A DNA stretch of 45,771 nt from Psychrobacter immobilis (GTDB lineage: Bacteria > Pseudomonadota > Gammaproteobacteria > Pseudomonadales > Moraxellaceae). The position numbers and the translations under genes were made by a program. This document shows positions 34,131-42,911 of this stretch, one piece after another (position 1 is the stretch's first letter; every line of letters starts with the position of its first letter). The notes under the pieces were generated by a model. The model had not been told where the DNA came from and did not search any database. It was given only the letters and a program-made list of their open reading frames with translations. The DNA is taken from positions 1 to 45,771 of the forward strand of contig CAJHAA010000022.1 in the NCBI GenBank assembly GCA_904846265.1, given 5' to 3'.

Positions 34131-35792
34131 ATGGCTCAATATATTTACACGATGAACAACGTGTCAAAACTTGTTCCGCCTAAGCGTGAAATTTTAAAAA
34201 ATATCAACTTATCATTTTTCCCAGGTGCCAAAATCGGTGTCCTAGGTATTAACGGTTCAGGTAAATCAACCTTGCTACGCATTATGGCGGGCGTGGATAC
34301 TGAATTTAGTGGTGAAGCACGCGCGCAAACTGGCACCAAAATTGGTTATTTGCCGCAGGAACCACAGCTTGACGACAGCAAAGACGTGCGTGGTAACGTC
34401 GAAGACGGTATGCGTGAAGCCTTAGATGCACTTGCTCGCTTAGATGCCATTTATGCAGAATACGCTGAGCCTGATGCTGACTTTGATAAGCTTGCTGAAG
34501 AACAAGGCAAGATGGAAGACATCATCCAAGCGTGGGATGCCCATAATTTAAATACCCAGCTCGAAAAAGCGGCTGATGCCTTACGTCTGCCACCTTGGGA
34601 TGCGGATGTTAGTAAGCTGTCTGGTGGTGAAAAACGCCGTGTGGCACTATGCCGTTTGCTATTGTCACGCCCTGACATGCTGTTACTTGACGAACCAACC
34701 AACCATTTGGACGCCGAATCTGTTGCATGGCTAGAGCAGTTCTTGCAGAACTACAGCGGTACAATCGTTGCCATTACCCATGATAGATATTTCCTAGACA
34801 ACGTCGCTCAGTGGATTTTGGAGCTAGATCGTGGCCATGGTTATCCGTATGAAGGCAACTATACTGAGTGGCTCGAACAAAAGAACACCCGTTTAGAGCA
34901 GCAGAATAAGCAAGAAGAGTCATTTGCTAAAGCACTGAAAAAAGAGCTTGATTGGATTCGCAAAAACCAAAAAGGTCAACAAGCCAAGTCTAAATCTCGT
35001 GTACAGCGCTTTGAAGAGTTGAACTCAACAGAGTTCCAACAGCGTAATGAGACAGCTGAGATTTATATTCCGCCCGGTCCACGTTTAGGTAATAAAGTCA
35101 TTGAAGTGAATAACATCTCCAAATCATTTGGTGATCGTCTGCTTTATGAAAACCTAAGCTTTAACGTGCCAGCTGGTGCTATTGTTGGTATCATCGGACC
35201 AAATGGTGCGGGTAAAACCACGCTATTTAATATGATTACCGAGCGTGACAAACCAGATACTGGCTCAGTCGATTTGGGTGAAAGTGTCAAAGTTGCCTAT
35301 GTTGGTCAGGTACGTGATAACTTAGATGACAACAAAACCGTTTGGGAAGAAGTGTCTGACGGTCTTGATATCATTACGGTTGGCGACTATACCACGCCAA
35401 GTCGTGCTTACATCGGTCGCTTTAACTTCAAAGGCTCAGACCAGCAAAAACACGTCGGTCAGTTATCAGGTGGTGAGCGTAACCGCTTGCAGCTTGCTAA
35501 GACCCTAAAGCAGGGCGCAAACGTCTTGCTACTCGATGAACCATCAAACGATTTGGATATCGAAACCTTACGTGCGCTAGAGGATGCGATTCAAGTATTC
35601 CCAGGTACGGTAATGGTGGTGTCGCATGATCGCTGGTTCCTTGATCGTATCGCCACTCATATCTTGGCATTCGAAGATGAAGGCCCAGTTTGGTTCGATG
35701 GTAACTATTCTGAGTTTGAAACGTATCGCAAAAAGACGATGGGTGATGCTGCCACTCCTAAGCGTATGAAATATAAAAAGATTTCAACCTAG
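34131..35792 (+). CDS. ettA: Energy-dependent translational throttle protein EttA (ABC-F)
   Basis: A 553-residue soluble ABC-F protein with two ATPase domains. Domain 1 has Walker A GINGSGKST (39-47), LSGGEKRR and LLLDEPTNHLD. Domain 2 has GPNGAGKTT, LSGGERNR and LLLDEPSNDLD. The charged linker between them (about 240-310) corresponds to the tRNA-interacting PtIM region. EttA binds the ribosomal E site and couples early elongation to energy status. The frame is open upstream from 34056, but the ATG at 34131 with GGAG five bases before it gives the normal MAQYIYTMNNVSK start and family length. Confidence 0.96.
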   Translation: MAQYIYTMNNVSKLVPPKREILKNINLSFFPGAKIGVLGINGSGKSTLLRIMAGVDTEFSGEARAQTGTKIGYLPQEPQLDDSKDVRGNVEDGMREALDALARLDAIYAEYAEPDADFDKLAEEQGKMEDIIQAWDAHNLNTQLEKAADALRLPPWDADVSKLSGGEKRRVALCRLLLSRPDMLLLDEPTNHLDAESVAWLEQFLQNYSGTIVAITHDRYFLDNVAQWILELDRGHGYPYEGNYTEWLEQKNTRLEQQNKQEESFAKALKKELDWIRKNQKGQQAKSKSRVQRFEELNSTEFQQRNETAEIYIPPGPRLGNKVIEVNNISKSFGDRLLYENLSFNVPAGAIVGIIGPNGAGKTTLFNMITERDKPDTGSVDLGESVKVAYVGQVRDNLDDNKTVWEEVSDGLDIITVGDYTTPSRAYIGRFNFKGSDQQKHVGQLSGGERNRLQLAKTLKQGANVLLLDEPSNDLDIETLRALEDAIQVFPGTVMVVSHDRWFLDRIATHILAFEDEGPVWFDGNYSEFETYRKKTMGDAATPKRMKYKKIST

Positions 35793-35796
35793 GACT

Positions 35797-35826
35797 GTTA
35801 TTTAAAAAGTAGTTATTTAAAAAGTA
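35797..35826. repeat. Two tandem 15-bp copies after ettA
   Basis: The unit GTTATTTAAAAAGTA is present twice in tandem just after the ettA stop, with a partial third copy (GTTGTTAAAA). It is non-coding. Confidence 0.85.
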
Positions 35827-35868
35827 GTTGTTAAAAAAACAGCTACTTAGAAATTTCAAATGTAAAGA

Positions 35869-35907
35869 TAAAAAAAGACCTCTAATTGATTAGAGGTCTT
35901 TTTTTGC
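35869..35907. terminator. Bidirectional terminator between ettA and plsB
   Basis: Stem AAAAAAGACCTCTAA / TTAGAGGTCTTTTTT with a short TTGA loop; A and T runs on both sides suit the two convergent genes. Confidence 0.94.
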
Positions 35908-35953
35908 TCGATATATTCAGTTTAGCTCATTAAATATTGTAGCTGGTTACAAA

Positions 35954-38752
35954 TTAACGCTTACGGCCAAATTTACGCTGCTTTTTATTACTAATCTCAG
36001 TAATCGCATGAGTAATTTCTTCTTCATCTAAGCTGGCGACTTGCTGCAAAATCTGCATCATGTCAGGCGTTAGCACGTACTTAGCATGACGAGCAATATC
36101 ATTGATACGATGATCGAAGGTCAATACGCCAGTTTCATCATCTTTTTGCAAGTAATCGAGACGAGTCAAGGCACTGATGAAGCTGGTGAATAAGGCGCGG
36201 TCAAAGAAATCAGGAATATCATCTGCATATAGTACAGACAGGCGCTGACCCAGCAGATGACACAGATCAACGACTTCGCTTTCGGTTAGATTGCCTGAGC
36301 CTTGCTGGGCGAGTAGGGCAAGGGTCATAAAGTAACGCTCAAGGCTCTGTCCGACAGGCGTAGCTAGCACTTGCAGCTGCTGATAGCATTTGCTGTTTGA
36401 CTCAGGGACGCTAAGTACGCCATCGCTCAATTCTACAATCAGACCATGCGAGAGTAAGCTGTCGACTTTTTTGTTCAAAGTATCAGCCAAGCCATGTGCT
36501 GGGTAATATAAGAACAGCTCGCTTTGTAAAAATGGATAGAGTTGCTTAGCAATATTGTCCAAACGACTGCGTTCGATACGGCCGTTACGCGCCACTAAGG
36601 CTGATAAGAAAGACAGTAAAATAAACACATGCAGGATGTTATTACGGAAATAGCTGAGCAATGCCGCTTGTTTACCGGCAATCTGAATGATGTCACCTAA
36701 AATATGCGGCGTACGTTCAATGAGCTTTAGTTTGATACCATAATCAATGATTTGCTGCGGACTCATATCTGTAATGACGGTGTCATCTGAGTAGGACAGC
36801 TGCTGAGCAAGACCTTGATAGAGGGCAATTTGTTCGCGGCATATCGTTTCATCTAGAGCAGCTTTAGGCGCTGACAATAATACCAATGATAATAACGAAA
36901 CGGGCGTCACAACCGCCGCCTTATTGATGTGCTGCATGATTTTGACGCCAATGTTATCGACCATCGCGCTGGCTTTATCATCGAGCGGGGTATCGGTGCG
37001 ATCCGTTGGCAAGCTATTGGCTGGCACATCGAATTTTGTCATAAAGTCGCTAAGATGCAGCGGTGTGCCAAAGCTTAGATGTACATTACCAAAGATACGC
37101 TCAATTTTACGACCAACCTTGAGTAAGCCTAGTAAAGATTCAGATTCTTTTGGCTTGCCTTTTAACTCACCAACATAGGTGCCACCTTCCATAATACGCT
37201 CATAACCGATATAAGTCGGAATGAAAACCACTGGCTTCTCAGAATGACGTAATTGACTGTGCACTGTCATTGCTAGCATGCCCATCTTCGGTGGTAATAA
37301 ACGTCCTGAACGCGAGCGACCACCCTCGATAAAGTATTCAATCGGTGTGTTACGCGTAATAAGGGTGTGCATATATTCGCGGAGGACGGCAGTATAAAGT
37401 GCATTGCCACGAAAGCTACGACGTATATAAAAGGCAACCGCGCCGCGTAATAATGGCCCTAATACGGGTACATCTAGGTTGTCACCAGCAGCGACATAAG
37501 GAATGCTCAGACCGCGCTTGTAGATGACATAAGATAGCAATAAATAATCGACATGGCTACGATGACAAGGCACATAAACCAGCTCATAGTCAGTCGCAAG
37601 CTCACGTACGCGCTCGAAATGATGGACTTCTACGCCATCATAGAGTTGCGTCCATAACCACGTTAAAAACTTATAAAAACCGCGCACGATGGAATGTGAA
37701 TAGTCATTGACCATCTCATTGGCATAACCTTTAGCCAAGACACGGGCTTCACGTACACTGATACCGGATTCTACTGCTTCTGCCTCTATCGCATGTTTGA
37801 TAGCTGGTGAATACACCAGCTTGTCTACTAAGTTGCGTCTGTCTGATAAATCAGGACCGAGCATACTAGCACGCTGCTTGTCTAAATAAACCGTAAGCCG
37901 CTGCTGTAGCATACGTACCAGTTCACGATTGCTTTCAGCGGTCGCTACCAAAGCATAGCTTGGTGCTTCGTCAGTATCGCCCACGCTACTCGTGATGTCT
38001 AAATTGCTGTCTTTTGCAGAATTTTCTTTTACATCACCTTCTTTTATAGAGTTCTCTTTTGAATCCACGGCTAGCGAATCAAAAATAGAAAACCCTTCTT
38101 CATCACCTTTAAGGCTATCACTGATAAGGGTACGTAGATCTTGAGGTGGATGGAACTGTACAAAGGTGTCACGCCCCATTACTCCGATATTAAAGAGCTG
38201 CTTGGTGATGCTAGGGTCTTGCCAGTTGTCAGCGGTCAGCAGTTTAAACAGTGAATCCTCTTTTTCTGGGGCGCGTCCCCATAAAATAGAGACGGGCACT
38301 AAACGTACTTTTAGCTCTGGATGTTGCAAAACAGCAGACACCAAACGTGACAGGCGCGGTGATAATTGGCTGTCTTTGGCGCTTGGATGGTTCAAAAATA
38401 TGATGGCTGCGTTTTCTTTGATATTATGGGCGGCATCATGTACCCCAACCAATGCTGGTGGTAAATTGTGCTCTTGCGTCTGCAGATCAATCAAAATACT
38501 GTTGGAGCGCGAGTAATCTTGCAACACATAAAATCTTAGCGTTTGATCGTCTGTATCGAACTCAGGTAATTCACCCAATAGCTTAGGTTTAACAGCGACA
38601 TCGAGTAGCTGCCCCGATAGCTTGCGATAAATTTGATTAATCGGCGCATTGGAATAAGGCTTGGGGGCGATTGGATTGACGTCAGTATTAGAAGCGCTGT
38701 CGGTTGTGACTGGCGCTTTAAAAATCCGTTTTTTTAAGAACTTCGGTATCAT
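35954..38752 (-). CDS. plsB: Glycerol-3-phosphate 1-O-acyltransferase
   Basis: PlsB places the first acyl chain on glycerol-3-phosphate at the inner membrane, using acyl-CoA or acyl-ACP, and opens phospholipid synthesis. The catalytic block VPCHRSHVDYLLLSY contains the H-x4-D motif (about 397-402), and the substrate-binding FIEGGRSRSGRLLPPKMGM follows. The protein (932 residues from the ATG at 38752) is longer than the roughly 810 of E. coli. Much of the excess is a polar acidic linker at about 214-265 containing the imperfect repeat KENSIKEGDVKENSAKDSN. A TTG four codons upstream (38764) is an alternative start. The C-terminus is basic (KKQRKFGRKR). Confidence 0.93.
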   Translation of the reverse strand: MIPKFLKKRIFKAPVTTDSASNTDVNPIAPKPYSNAPINQIYRKLSGQLLDVAVKPKLLGELPEFDTDDQTLRFYVLQDYSRSNSILIDLQTQEHNLPPALVGVHDAAHNIKENAAIIFLNHPSAKDSQLSPRLSRLVSAVLQHPELKVRLVPVSILWGRAPEKEDSLFKLLTADNWQDPSITKQLFNIGVMGRDTFVQFHPPQDLRTLISDSLKGDEEGFSIFDSLAVDSKENSIKEGDVKENSAKDSNLDITSSVGDTDEAPSYALVATAESNRELVRMLQQRLTVYLDKQRASMLGPDLSDRRNLVDKLVYSPAIKHAIEAEAVESGISVREARVLAKGYANEMVNDYSHSIVRGFYKFLTWLWTQLYDGVEVHHFERVRELATDYELVYVPCHRSHVDYLLLSYVIYKRGLSIPYVAAGDNLDVPVLGPLLRGAVAFYIRRSFRGNALYTAVLREYMHTLITRNTPIEYFIEGGRSRSGRLLPPKMGMLAMTVHSQLRHSEKPVVFIPTYIGYERIMEGGTYVGELKGKPKESESLLGLLKVGRKIERIFGNVHLSFGTPLHLSDFMTKFDVPANSLPTDRTDTPLDDKASAMVDNIGVKIMQHINKAAVVTPVSLLSLVLLSAPKAALDETICREQIALYQGLAQQLSYSDDTVITDMSPQQIIDYGIKLKLIERTPHILGDIIQIAGKQAALLSYFRNNILHVFILLSFLSALVARNGRIERSRLDNIAKQLYPFLQSELFLYYPAHGLADTLNKKVDSLLSHGLIVELSDGVLSVPESNSKCYQQLQVLATPVGQSLERYFMTLALLAQQGSGNLTESEVVDLCHLLGQRLSVLYADDIPDFFDRALFTSFISALTRLDYLQKDDETGVLTFDHRINDIARHAKYVLTPDMMQILQQVASLDEEEITHAITEISNKKQRKFGRKR

Positions 38753-39010
38753 AATCAGTATCAAAAATAGTCAAATATGTTGCGCTTATGATGCCATAAA
38801 ACCCATCAAAGCGATATATAGTGTCTGTATATACTGCTAATATTAATACGGTCTGGTTACTATATAGTGAGTTAAGCCGCTCTTAATAAGCTCAAATAAT
38901 TGAAAGTTAATGTATTTAGCGCAATAATAGTTCGGCGACAATCAAGAGTCACTATAGAGTAATTATGTTTAAATCTACCCTTTAATATCATTGATATAAG
39001 CTGAAATATT

Positions 39011-39499
39011 ATGACACCAGCGATTAATCTTGCCAAACAACGCGCTCTGAACTATCAGTTACACGACTATGTTCATGACAGTAATGCCGTCTCTTTTGGC
39101 TTAGAGGCGGCAGAAAAGCTAGGCGTGGATGTGTCACAAGTGTTCAAAACCTTGGTGGTATCGACAGAGACTGGTACGCTTGCCGTTGCTATCTTACCCG
39201 TGGATAAAACGTTAAACTTTAAAAAAATGGCTAAGGCGCTATCTTCGAATAAATTGCTGACCTGCAAAAAAGTGCAAATGGCGGATCCTAAGCAGGTAGA
39301 GCGTAGTACGGGCTATGTGCTAGGCGGCGTCAGTCCATTGGGACAAAAGAAGCGCTTGCCGACTATCATAGACAGCTCGGCTGCAGAGCAGACAACGATT
39401 TATGTCAGCGGTGGTCGCCGTGGTTTAGAAATTGAGCTGCCACCAGCACAATTAGCTGAGACCCTTGCTGCTTGCTTTAGTACTATTATTGATGACTAA
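39011..39499 (+). CDS. ybaK: Cys-tRNA(Pro)/Cys-tRNA(Cys) deacylase YbaK
   Basis: A 162-residue editing-domain protein of the YbaK/ProX family. It removes cysteine wrongly attached to tRNA-Pro by prolyl-tRNA synthetase. The conserved catalytic Lys46 lies in VFKTLVV, followed by LAVAILPVDKTLNFKKMAKAL, the YVLGGVSPLGQKK loop and IYVSGGRRGLEIELP. Length and order match E. coli YbaK. It is divergent from plsB and a single gene, followed at about 100 bp by an unrelated isomerase gene on the same strand. Confidence 0.94.
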   Translation: MTPAINLAKQRALNYQLHDYVHDSNAVSFGLEAAEKLGVDVSQVFKTLVVSTETGTLAVAILPVDKTLNFKKMAKALSSNKLLTCKKVQMADPKQVERSTGYVLGGVSPLGQKKRLPTIIDSSAAEQTTIYVSGGRRGLEIELPPAQLAETLAACFSTIIDD

Positions 39500-39606
39500 A
39501 AAGTTACTGATGACTAAAAATCGTTGCCGCTAACGGGTTGTTTAATCAAGTCTGAAACGATGGCTAATATTTTACTCCCTCACTCATATTTTATAAGGAC
39601 ATATTC

Positions 39607-39981
39607 ATGCCACATCTAACCATTCAAATGACGCCCAATGTCAGTATTGCTCATGAAGAATCATTGCTTAAAGCCTTAAATAAAGCGTTATGGGACAGTG
39701 GGCACTTTGGCACGCCGACTGATATTAAAGCACGGATCGTGCCCATTGAGACATTTTTGGTAGGCGTTGAAGATGATGAGCAGGCGTATGGCTTTATTTA
39801 TGCGCATCTAAAACTAATGACTGGTCGTGACATGGTTATTCGTAATCAGCTAGCAGGGCTGCTGGTGACGGCGATAGAGCAGGAGATAGGCGCAGAGCAA
39901 TCAGGGCGAGCAGCCTTACAGATATGTGTGGAAGTTGAAGAAATTAGCACGGTGTATCATAAAAAAATGCTGGGTAGCTAA
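39607..39981 (+). CDS. 5-carboxymethyl-2-hydroxymuconate isomerase-like protein (tautomerase fold)
   Basis: A 124-residue protein starting MPHLTIQMTPNV, with the N-terminal Pro that acts as general base in the tautomerase/CHMI family after Met removal. The pattern ALWDSGHF...DIKARIVPIETFLVG...FIYAHLKLMTGRD fits CHMI (HpaF), the isomerase of homoprotocatechuate degradation. No other hpa gene is in the window, so the real substrate is open. AAGGA lies at proper spacing before the ATG. It may be co-transcribed with ybaK but no functional link is evident. Confidence 0.85.
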   Translation: MPHLTIQMTPNVSIAHEESLLKALNKALWDSGHFGTPTDIKARIVPIETFLVGVEDDEQAYGFIYAHLKLMTGRDMVIRNQLAGLLVTAIEQEIGAEQSGRAALQICVEVEEISTVYHKKMLGS

Positions 39982-40018
39982 AATGCTGATATCGTACGAA
40001 ATAACGATTCATCAATCG

Positions 40019-40501
40019 CTATAAGTACTCACATAGCGATTTACTGGCATACGTGGGTAATATCATCACTTCAACCTTATAACCAGCCGTTTTGCCTTCA
40101 GTCGCCATCAAGTTGCGGGCAATACGTAAGCGATATTCTCCGGTTGCGGGTAGGCAGCCTTGATACACGATACCGCCTTTGCTGCCATCTTGCGTACCGT
40201 TTGGCATATGTAATACGCCGACATTGGCTGTCTCAGGCGTACCAGTAAGTGGTGCAATATTAATAACGGCATATTGCCAGCTGGTGGCATCAAAGCGATA
40301 CCAGCGCTCATCTTCATTGGGGCTTAATTTGCCAGTGACCGAACTACTGATCGCGCCTTTGGCAAATTTAATAGGAATGTCAGGGTTTTTAGCCAGCTCC
40401 GTAGAACTAGTTGCGCTAAAACTGATCAGTGCCGTACTGAGCAGTAGCACTCGTATAAATGATGAGGCTAAGGAAGTTTTTTGATGATCACTGGGTAACA
40501 T
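40019..40501 (-). CDS. Secreted protein, possible beta-sandwich (PPC/PliI-like)
   Basis: A 160-residue precursor with an N-terminal hydrophobic signal (about 15-33). The mature part reads KFAKGAISSSVTGKLSPNED followed by a WYRFDATSWQYAVINI strand pair, and later IVYQGCLPATGEYRLRIARN. This resembles small periplasmic beta-sandwich domains of the pre-peptidase C-terminal or lysozyme-inhibitor (PliI/PliG) kind, which share G-x-hydrophobic strands and a PxxGxYxLR turn. Two Cys residues (CLPAT and the C-terminal SLCEYL) could form a disulfide. AGGAG precedes the ATG. Function is not established; the fold call is tentative. Confidence 0.72.
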   Translation of the reverse strand: MLPSDHQKTSLASSFIRVLLLSTALISFSATSSTELAKNPDIPIKFAKGAISSSVTGKLSPNEDERWYRFDATSWQYAVINIAPLTGTPETANVGVLHMPNGTQDGSKGGIVYQGCLPATGEYRLRIARNLMATEGKTAGYKVEVMILPTYASKSLCEYL

Positions 40502-40616
40502 GATTGGCTCCTAAAATGGCCGTTTATCTATAATGAGTTACTCGTTAACCCTCATCTATGATGTACATTTATTATCGATAGGCTTTAATGAGAACGTCTG
40601 TACTTTTAGTTAAGCA

Positions 40617-40646
40617 TAAAAAAGCGCCTACATGCTAGGCGCTTTT
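40617..40646 (-). terminator. Terminator of the acyl-CoA dehydrogenase gene
   Basis: On the reverse strand AAAAGCGCCTA pairs with TAGGCGCTTTT around a five-base loop and runs into T residues. It lies about 50 bp past the acyl-CoA dehydrogenase stop codon. Confidence 0.92.
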
Positions 40647-40692
40647 CTTATTAATTACTGCTTAATTGTGATGCTATCTTAGTCTAAAAAAC

Positions 40693-42513
40693 TTAGTCTA
40701 GAAAAGAAAAATTCTCAATCTTCATTGCTGTCATGCTGTCACTTGGTGCAACCATGGCTTCGGCATGCCCCGAGGTACGTGGTAACAACTTATCAAAATA
40801 GAATTCAGCCGTTTGGATCTTAGCTTTGTAGAATTCTGGTGATTCAGCGCCGCCGTTTTCAAGCTTGTCATAAGCGACCGCTGCCATACGCGCCCAATGA
40901 TAACCCATCATGACATAGCCTGAGTACATCAAGAAATCGTCTGATGCAGCAGAGATGATCTCACGGTCTTTACGTGCCATTAGCATCAAGCGTACAGTCA
41001 GTGTGTTCCACTCAGCACATAGCTTGGTGAGCGCCCAAACAAATTTACGCATGTCTTTATCAAGCGCATACTCGCCACACCATTTCATGATGCTTGAGGT
41101 GTAATCGCGGATGATTTTGCCTTTAGACTGCAAGATAACCTTACGACCGAGTAAATCCAATGCTTGAATACCAGTCGTACCTTCGTACATGGTGGCGATA
41201 CGAGCATCACGAGCAATCAGCTCCATGCCCCATTCTTTGATATAGCCATGACCACCATATACTTGCTGACCGTGTTTGGCCGCTTCGATACCTAGCTCAG
41301 TTAAGAAGCCTTTTAGGATTGGTGTGTAGAAACCCAATTTGTCATCCCACTTTTCAAACTCTTCATCATCACCGTTAGCGATACCCTGTGCCATTTTATC
41401 GGCATAGCGCGCAGAATGATAAATCATTGAGCGGCCACCTTCTGCAAAGGCTTTTTGGGTCAATAGCATACGACGTACGTCAGCATGGTTGATGATAGCA
41501 TCAGCAACTTTTTCAGGCTCTTTCGTGCCTGATAATGTACGCATAGAACGACGGTCTTTTGCATACGGTAGCGCATTTTGGAATGACAGTTCAGTGTGTG
41601 CTAGACCTTGGATGCCTGTACCGATACGTGCCGTGTTCATAAAAGTGAACATAGCTTTGAGGCCTTTGTTCGGCTCACCAATGAGATAACCAACCGCATC
41701 ATCAAAGTTTAAGACACAAGTCGCTGATGAGCTGATACCCATTTTGTGTTCGATCGACCCACAAGTCACGCCATTACGCTCGCCAATTTCGCCTTCAGTA
41801 GTTGGCAAAAATTTCGGTACGATAAATAATGAGATACCGCGTGTGCCCTCTGGAGCATTTGGCAGGCGCGCAAGCACAATATGCACGATGTTTTCCGTTA
41901 AATCATGCTCACCGCTTGAGATGAAGATTTTGGTGCCGCTAAGCTTATAAGAGCCATCGTCTTGCGGAATGGCTTTAGATTTAACTTGACCCAAATCCGT
42001 ACCACATTGTGGTTCAGTCAAACACATAGTGCCAGCCCAAGAGCCTTCAACCAATTTATGTAGATAGGTTTCTTTTTGCTCATCGCTACCATATTGCATA
42101 ATGGTATTGATACAGCCGGTTGATAGACCAGGATACATCGCCCAAGGCCAGTTCGCAGTGCCCATCATTTCAGACTTAATGAGGTTGATTGACATGGGCA
42201 AGTTCATACCGCCAAATTCCTCAGGGTACGAAATACCTTGCCAACCACCATCTACGAACTGATCGTAAGCTTCTTTAAAGCCTTTAGGGGTGGTAACCAC
42301 GCCATTGTCAAAATGACAGCCTTCTGCATCAGCTGGCTGGTATAAAGGGGCCAAAACATTTTCGGCGAAGTCAGCAAAGCCTTGCAAAATCATATCGACG
42401 GTTTCAGGATCGGCATTTTCGCCATTATCCAAATCTTTATAATGAGTTTGAAAGTCGAAAACATCATTTATTAAAAACTTGATATCACGTAAAGGTGCTT
42501 TGTAAGTTAACAT
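40693..42513 (-). CDS. Acyl-CoA dehydrogenase, 600-residue class with C-terminal extension
   Basis: An FAD enzyme that makes the trans-2,3 double bond in acyl-CoA. The 606-residue protein has the FAD/substrate blocks MCLTEPQCGTDLGQVKSKA and KIFISSGEHDLTENIVH, a medial barrel, then helical VYGGHGYIKEWGMELIARDARIATMYEGTTGIQALDLLGRK with the catalytic Glu in YEGTTG. A further domain follows, ending HAEAMVAPSDSMTAMKIENFSFLD. This long class includes FadE-type enzymes of Pseudomonas and DmdC. Chain-length preference cannot be told from sequence. The start MLTYKAPLRDIKFLINDVFDF is typical and AAAGAGAG precedes it. No other beta-oxidation gene is adjacent. Confidence 0.92.
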   Translation of the reverse strand: MLTYKAPLRDIKFLINDVFDFQTHYKDLDNGENADPETVDMILQGFADFAENVLAPLYQPADAEGCHFDNGVVTTPKGFKEAYDQFVDGGWQGISYPEEFGGMNLPMSINLIKSEMMGTANWPWAMYPGLSTGCINTIMQYGSDEQKETYLHKLVEGSWAGTMCLTEPQCGTDLGQVKSKAIPQDDGSYKLSGTKIFISSGEHDLTENIVHIVLARLPNAPEGTRGISLFIVPKFLPTTEGEIGERNGVTCGSIEHKMGISSSATCVLNFDDAVGYLIGEPNKGLKAMFTFMNTARIGTGIQGLAHTELSFQNALPYAKDRRSMRTLSGTKEPEKVADAIINHADVRRMLLTQKAFAEGGRSMIYHSARYADKMAQGIANGDDEEFEKWDDKLGFYTPILKGFLTELGIEAAKHGQQVYGGHGYIKEWGMELIARDARIATMYEGTTGIQALDLLGRKVILQSKGKIIRDYTSSIMKWCGEYALDKDMRKFVWALTKLCAEWNTLTVRLMLMARKDREIISAASDDFLMYSGYVMMGYHWARMAAVAYDKLENGGAESPEFYKAKIQTAEFYFDKLLPRTSGHAEAMVAPSDSMTAMKIENFSFLD

Positions 42514-42911
42514 AGTCGCTCTCTTTAGTTATTCGCTATCATAAATGGTTAGCTCGGTATTTGAGCCACGTTTCATGTAAAAGGGTGTTTAATTATTGGG
42601 GGTAAGAATAGACGATATCACGGCTCGTCATTCAGATTTATCAAAAACAGCTCATCCATTTTGATTGCCGTTAAGGCATCCTTGATAAAAAACAGCTGTC
42701 GCGGCGTTACTGTCAGTATAAATCTTCTATAGCGACAAATATATAACTAATAACTAATATTCATAATTAATATTTTAAATCAAAACATTAATTTATGTAT
42801 TGATGGATTCGGTTTTTATTATTGTCTGTGGTTAAGTAGCTATCTATGATAGATGTAACCGTATCAGAAAAACATTTTTTAACTGCATTTACGATATAAG
42901 GAAAGCCAATT
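42514..42911. other. Divergent intergenic region acyl-CoA dehydrogenase/FUSC gene
   Basis: These 398 bp should hold two divergent promoters. I recognise no gene, repeat or clear operator. Confidence 0.4.

Noticed and set aside
38863..38956. TATAGTGA...TCACTATA inverted ends between plsB and ybaK, a third MITE candidate
   Set aside because: The spacing is 94 bp, not 108, and internal blocks of the other two copies are absent; short TATAGT palindromes are common in this AT-rich DNA.
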